64,000 nt of DNA. It comes from Euryodendron excelsum (lineage: Eukaryota; Streptophyta; Magnoliopsida; Ericales; Pentaphylacaceae). Positions 59,810 through 64,000 of this stretch are shown piece after piece. Location: NCBI GenBank assembly GCA_033060915.1, contig CM065392.1, positions 18,375,001 through 18,439,000 of the forward strand. Reading direction: 5' to 3'. Every line of letters starts with the position of its first letter. Position 1 is the first letter of the stretch. A model generated the notes under the pieces. It was not told the origin of the DNA. It saw nothing but the letters and a program-made list of their open reading frames with translations, and ran no database searches. Both the position numbers and the translations under genes were made by a program.

Positions 59810-62800
59810 AATATTATTGAGAGTAGTCAAGTCAAGTCATGTCATGTATAATGAATATGACAGTCAAGCCATGTCATGTATGGTTGGCCAGTTAAAAAGG
59901 CTAAAGTTCTATAACCTAGCTGTTGTACCCACTGTACCTAAGTGTGTCATATCTATTTGGTTAGTGGAGCACCAGAGGGAAAAAAAAAATGAAAGAAAAC
60001 TATTTTCCCTTGTTTAGTTTTGTGAAAAAAATGAGAGGAAAGGAAAGGGAAGGGAAAAGGACGGAAAGAGAAAAGAAAAGGGAGTCAAAATTCACTCCAT
60101 TTTCCTTTCCCTTTCTCTCTCAAATAGGGAAAGAAAAGCAAACAGTGATTTTTCCTTCCCTTTCTTTCCCAAATTCCAAACAGGCTGTAAAGAGAATAGA
60201 ATCACCTCACATTAGATAGCGACAAATACTATATGCAGAAGATGAGGAAAAAAATAACTCACTTTGACTTGCATATTGAAGATGTAACCAAGTACTAAAC
60301 CCACAGGAACCCCAATTAGGTAATAGCATGCAATGTTAACATATGCTACAATGCTCTGCCAGCCAGCCCCAACAGCAACACCTGAAATAGATGGAGATGA
60401 ATTTGCAACAATCATTCATCAATGCCTAATATTTTATGTCAGTCATGAGAAAACAGAAGTAGGTATCAGAAGAGGAGAAGCTTACCTGAAAGAACTGGTT
60501 GCATACTGTTCAGAAGTATGGAGCAGGCCAACAGAGGTGACAAATCGGCAACTGCAGCAGCCACCTCTGGACTTTCTGTGAATATGTAAGCTAGACGCCC
60601 CCGAAAGAACAGGAAAAAAATGAACAACACGAATCCGATTGCAAATGAAGTTATCACTATATTCACAATTGAGAACTTTGCAGCTTTTGAGCTCCCTCTT
60701 CCGAGTTCATTTGAGACTCGTACACTAGACATTTCCAAAACACAAACACAGTACAAGAATAAATTAGTGTGCAAACAGATGCACGAGGTTTTGATATAAA
60801 CAACAAAAAAAAAAAAAAAAGCAGTAATAGTAGCAGTACCTTGCTGCAGCCAAGAAACCAAGAGATATCATCATCTCCCAGCCATTAATATTGATGCTGA
60901 AAAAATGGAATTCAAATGGAGAATGCTACCAAATGGAGAGAATTTGAAGAAAGGAAACGAAAGGAAAAGAGAATTTTAAGAAAGCGAAGGGTGGGAAAAA
61001 AGAGTGTTACCAAATGGAGAGAGCATCTATGGCAACCTCAGCATTCTGCATATTTCCTGTTAAAAGAACCAGTACTGTATTGTACCAGAGTTCGAGACTG
61101 TCATGAAACAGTAATTTAAATCAAACCCCTTTGTCCAGCTAAAGGAACCAATATCTATCATTAATTTCCTCTACAAAATAGACGAAGGCAGGCTTACCAG
61201 AGCATGGCACCGGATGATAAAGAGAGCTTGATGATCGGCCACAGATCCTTGAAAGCCAATAACGAAAAACCCTTCCACGTTTCTCGGCACCCTCCACATG
61301 TAACAAATGCAAGCTGACCGATATTTGGAATCCAATAGGCCAATATTGTTGAAGTCATTGCCCCGGGGATTCCAAACTTGTATCTCACGGTGAAGAGCCA
61401 TGAGAGCAAGATGTGGACTGAAAGTGAAAATGCTGCCAAGTAGGAAATGATCATGTTCTTGCTCTGTGCTTGTAGGAACATTTGGCAGGTGAAGGAAGCA
61501 ATGAAGGAGAACATCACAGGGATTAACCAGAGAGCAATTGTTCCCGCTATTTCTGCAATAGCTTCGTCCTGGCCTAAAGCTTTCAAAATTGGGGTTGTAA
61601 ACAAGAACACTGGAAGGAGAAAAATCGAGCATATGAACAAGACAATCCATGATCTTTGAAGATAAACTCCAAGCTTGTGGTATTGTTTTGCACCATATGC
61701 TTGCCCACATAGAGTCTCCAACGCACTCGCCATTCCCAGCTGCACAGTCAGGATTAAAATGAACCAAATATTTGAAAAAATTTCAATTGTTTTCTTTTCG
61801 GATAAGCAACCAAACTTTTGAAATGTTACTACATAATTGTAAGTTCGGTATTCTAAGTATGCAACTTGACCATTTGTCTGCATACTTCTGCCAGGCAAAA
61901 GCCTCAGCTAATGATACAACTCCAACCATCAACCAATTGAATTCTACTACCGGCAAAGAAATTGGTAATGAAAGCAAGCTGGTGAAATTGTCTATAGCGA
62001 AGCTCATTTGATTAAGCTTTCTCGAGTTAAAATTAAATAAATAAATAACCAGGATCAAGTCCAAACTGAAATTAATCCTCAGACCATTCATAAATATTTA
62101 TAGTTGAAATTTTTCAACTTTTTCCAGTGTAGTGAAGTGAATACAAGTCAGTTCTACTTCCAAATTAACCAGGAGATCAAACTAGAATCAATCACCAGAC
62201 CATGCTTATTTATTTATAGTTGAAACTTGAATAATTTCAACTACTATTGACTTGAAAACTCCCATGTCTATTGAAATCCTTTACGAATATGCTAAAGCCC
62301 CGCAAAGCAAGATATTAAATTGATCTCTAGGAAATCAAATCTAACCATTGAATGTTCATTAAATCGATTAGTCCCCAAGTGGCCCAATCTACACCAGATT
62401 CTCAACGTTTCCAGGTTTTTCTTGCAGTTCAGAACTTCAAAAGCTAATAAATGAAGAAAACAAATGGTGGAACACTAAACTCTTTATCTTACAGGGACTT
62501 GAAGATGCAAAGCAAAAATCTTATTCCTCGAGTAAAATGCAATTCTAACCTCGTATATGTTTTAATATACTCGCATTGGCATAGACATTTCATGGGGGAG
62601 TCTAAGAAAAAAATAAGCTATCAATAACTAGACTCATTTATAATAAGAAAATTTTAATTTCTACAGAATTTTTATTCAGAAAACTCCACTAAAATGATGT
62701 GGCTGGGACATTTTCGAAATTATGAGTAAATATGGTAGGTGTTTTGGTTTAAAATGAAAATTCACAAATAGCCAGATCATTTTGTACAAATATTATGTAT

Positions 62801-63295
62801 ATTCCTGTGCCATTGAATACCAATTCTCCATGTTATGATCATGTAATTCAGCTGTGTGTTGAAGACCATTATTGCTACTAACACATTGAATATATAAATA
62901 AAATAAAACCAAAAATAGATCGAATGGGAAACCAATGTCAACTACAGGAGCCTAATTTGTTCCATAATTAGATTACTGTTCATAAATGGTATCTAAAGAT
63001 AAAGAAAGTAGAGAAAGGCTGTGCATACCAGGATGCCATTAGCAAACCTGAGGAGGACTGTAACCACAAGAGCATAGGCAGCGAGCTCTGTGGCTCCAAT
63101 GTGCCCAACAAATGCCTGGCTAATCACATTAATGCCGAAGGTCGAAAACCTGGTGAATATAGCAGGCCCAGCCACCACCCACATTTTCTTGGTCTCTCCC
63201 CATAACTTGTCCTTGAAGTTTTCCTCCTCCCCAGCAGCAACACCTTCCTCTCCTTCAGCATTCCTTAATAGCATCTCATTGATATCGCCCTCCAT
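52507..63295 (-). CDS. MATE efflux transporter (DETOXIFICATION family), apparently intact, 8 exons
   Basis: Exons on the minus strand: 63295-63029, 61739-61198, 61097-61011, 60896-60840, 60724-60486, 60381-60263, 52843-52757, 52587-52507. All introns have GT...AG and the phases agree. The sum is 1,479 bp, giving 492 residues and a TGA stop, the usual plant MATE length. Seen: an acidic N-terminus (MEGDINEMLLRNAEGEEGVA), then hydrophobic segments at the usual MATE spacing, ETLCGQAYGAKQYHKLGVYL, MLCLELWYNTVLVLLTGNMQ, VRVSNELGRGSSKAAKF, GAGWQSIVAYVNIACYYLIG and a hydrophilic C-tail. The family uses a proton (or sodium) gradient to export organic cations, flavonoids, alkaloids or citrate across plasma membrane or tonoplast; the substrate cannot be told here. 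Intron 6 is 7.4 kb because of a copia element and a MITE. I found no stop or frameshift. Confidence 0.93.
53087..53611. mobile_element. hAT-type MITE, 525 bp, in MATE intron 6
   Basis: It begins CATAGTTATTAGAATTG. The reverse complement of the other end is CATATTTATCAAAATCC, an imperfect inverted repeat. It is flanked by perfect 8-bp duplicates GGTAGCAG (53079-53086 and 53612-53619). The interior is rich in words such as ACCGGTGGTTCAACC, as at 1-208. It encodes no protein. Confidence 0.85.
54192..54438 (+). repeat. 5' LTR of the intronic copia element
   Basis: Starts TGTTAGAGAATATC and ends TCTCAACA. A (TC)n run at about 54368-54434 occupies its last quarter. Confidence 0.9.
54439..54451 (+). 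other. Primer-binding site (initiator Met-tRNA)
   Basis: TGGTATTAGAGCC directly follows the LTR end CA. It differs by one base from the usual plant copia site TGGTATCAGAGCC. Confidence 0.85.
55002..56300 (+). pseudogene. Gag and protease region of the intronic copia element, broken
   Basis: It starts MERSEIAQPIYIHTEGTTCI with a WVQAMSSFLKGHKLWRYLTG block typical of copia gag (small LTR family). A stop at 55209 and many frameshifts follow. A cysteine-bearing stretch near 55700-55800 (RYCHNPNHV-like) is the decayed zinc knuckle and linker. The protease region is read only in pieces near 56030-56300. Confidence 0.7.
56300..59040 (+). pseudogene. Pol region of the intronic copia element (integrase, RT, RNase H), broken
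   Basis: The integrase core is visible as FLSDNAMEYLDFTFLDFLCQ, then TSQQNGRAKRKHHHILDTAR (56759-57067). RT starts MDKTHTWDMVDLPLGKTPIG, with HKARLVAKGFTQKYGIDYEK (57659-58012) and the catalytic YVDDMI near 58137. RNase H pieces are NTEAEYRTPAN near 58735, DNHCAVLVAHNSFFHNCTKH near 58850 and ADIFTKAHPPG near 58999. Stops interrupt every domain, so the element cannot move on its own. Confidence 0.88.
59096..59810 (+). repeat. 3' LTR of the intronic copia element, split by a MITE
   Basis: It starts TATTAAAGAATA (decayed TG) right after a short purine stretch (GTGGAGGGC) and ends TCTCAACA. A MITE lies at 59220-59678. The TC run (about 59766-59806) is shorter than in the 5' LTR. Confidence 0.88.
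59220..59678. mobile_element. 459-bp MITE in the 3' LTR
   Basis: It starts CTAAGAAGTACAAAC and ends CATACTTCTTAG, inverted repeats of about 10 bp, flanked by perfect 8-bp duplicates CTTCCTAG (59212-59219 and 59679-59686). The 5' LTR of the same copia element shows the empty site. The interior has GTGTCGGACACA and CGAGACACG words. The 8-bp duplication points to an hAT-type MITE. Confidence 0.88.
61740..63028. other. Intron 1 of the intact MATE gene
   Basis: 1,289 bp, GT (minus, from 63028) to AG (minus, ending 61740). Other than a short imperfect duplication around 62040-62120 and 62150-62240 (AACCAGGATCAAG / AACCAGGAGATCAA; TATTTATAGTTGAAA), nothing is seen. Confidence 0.75.
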
Positions 63296-64000
63296 TTTGG
63301 TGAACTATACGGGCTTATCTTCTGCTTCCTTCCACTCCCAATATACACTGCAGAAAACCAGAGATGGATATGATCATCAAAATAGCACAACCTATACTTC
63401 TTTTTGAAAAGCCTATAGCTAGCTTTCTCATAGCCAAAAATCCTCAGCTCCCGACACCACGTTGGACTCGTGGATTTTTGTATGGCAACGCGATTATATA
63501 AATAACTTCTCTATCCTAAGTGCTTCTAGAATTTCTCTTGAACACCTTGAAATCATAATACAAATGTGATCCGCAATTATAAATAATAAAAAAATGGGAC
63601 TACCCAAAATATAACCTGCAATCACCTCATGGTACCATTACCTTGCTTCCCTTATCCAACTACTTTTATTCCCTTGGCTCAGTTTTATTTTTATTTTTTT
63701 TCATGAAATGAAAGTGTAAATAGGCTACTTTATACATTTAGTAAAAAATATTATCCCTTACAAAACTATACAGTTATCTACCAAAAACAAAATTACTGTA
63801 CTTATTTCAGTGGCGAAACTAAGATCCCAACCCCAGGTGATTTAACCGTAGAAGTTAAGACTATGAAAAATCAAACCCAAGGAAATGGGAGTTCTTACCT
63901 GCTCAACCAGTAGTCGGTATTCTTAGCTCAACTTGTATGAATCTAATTGTCAAAGGTCACAGTCACTTGAACCGAGACATAAAGCCAAAACTCTTTTTGC
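63296..64000 (-). promoter_or_regulatory. Upstream region of the intact MATE gene
   Basis: Read on the minus strand, a TATA-like TTTATATAATC lies at about 63493-63503, with the ATG about 200 bases downstream. A TTTTCTGCAG acceptor-like site lies at about 63350, so a small 5' UTR intron is possible. No further signal was identified. TATA and start-site assignments are predictions from short motifs. Confidence 0.3.

Larger units (their letters stand above)
54192..59810 (+). mobile_element. Copia LTR retrotransposon in MATE intron 6, antisense to the gene
   Basis: The 5' LTR is 54192-54438 (247 bp). The 3' LTR is 59096-59810 (248 bp once the 459-bp MITE and its 8-bp duplicate are discounted). 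The flanks are ATATT (54187-54191) and ATATT (59811-59815). A Met-tRNA primer-binding site follows the 5' LTR. Gag, integrase, RT and RNase H remnants follow in copia order, all with stops. Both LTRs carry a TC microsatellite next to their 3' end. The LTR pair is clearly diverged, so the insertion is old and has been tolerated in a long intron. Confidence 0.93.

Overview
The window is nuclear DNA from a flowering plant, very probably a eudicot. It is AT-rich, has introns, and carries Ty1/copia and Ty3/gypsy retrotransposons, CACTA and hAT DNA transposons, Helitrons and MITEs. The species cannot be read from the sequence. The only host gene family I can support is the MATE (multidrug and toxic compound extrusion, plant DETOXIFICATION/DTX) transporters. 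It is present as one apparently intact gene on the minus strand and one broken paralogue on the plus strand, arranged tail to tail about 2.1 kb apart.

Layout. Exon 3 of the broken MATE copy (3773-3852) is cut on its left by a CACTA-type terminus ending at 3772; that element runs left out of the window. Intron 3 of the same gene holds an hAT-like transposon (3928-37681, imperfect 8-bp target duplication). Inside the hAT reading frame sits a 29.3-kb CACTA element (5132-34425) with 31-bp inverted termini (2 mismatches) and a perfect ATT duplication. The CACTA element carries its own decayed transposase genes on the minus strand: a TNP2-type gene (16216-19998) and a second, TNPA-like gene (12004-15955). 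It has also collected Helitrons (8609-9804, one starting at 9809, 14250-15696, 29242-31199), a gypsy pol remnant with a downstream extra ORF (22755-28567), and LTR-like fragments, one of them present again as an inverted copy.

The broken MATE gene resumes with exon 4 (37700-37756, with a premature stop) and exon 5 (37860-about 38097). A 10.4-kb Sirevirus-like copia element (38126-48516, duplication CTTAT) lies in its intron 5. Exon 6 (48630-48748), exon 7 (50041-50128) and exon 8 (50289-50426) follow. With the insertions removed, exon and intron lengths closely match the intact copy.

The intact MATE gene runs from 63295 down to 52507 in eight exons that join to a 492-residue open frame. Its intron 6 is 7.4 kb long because it holds a 5.6-kb copia element (54192-59810, duplication ATATT, with a 459-bp MITE in its 3' LTR) and a 525-bp hAT-type MITE (53087-53611). 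The retroelement and transposase ORFs are all broken by stops or frameshifts, so the main biological content is a transporter pair and a readable order of nested insertions. No tRNA, rRNA or CRISPR feature was seen.
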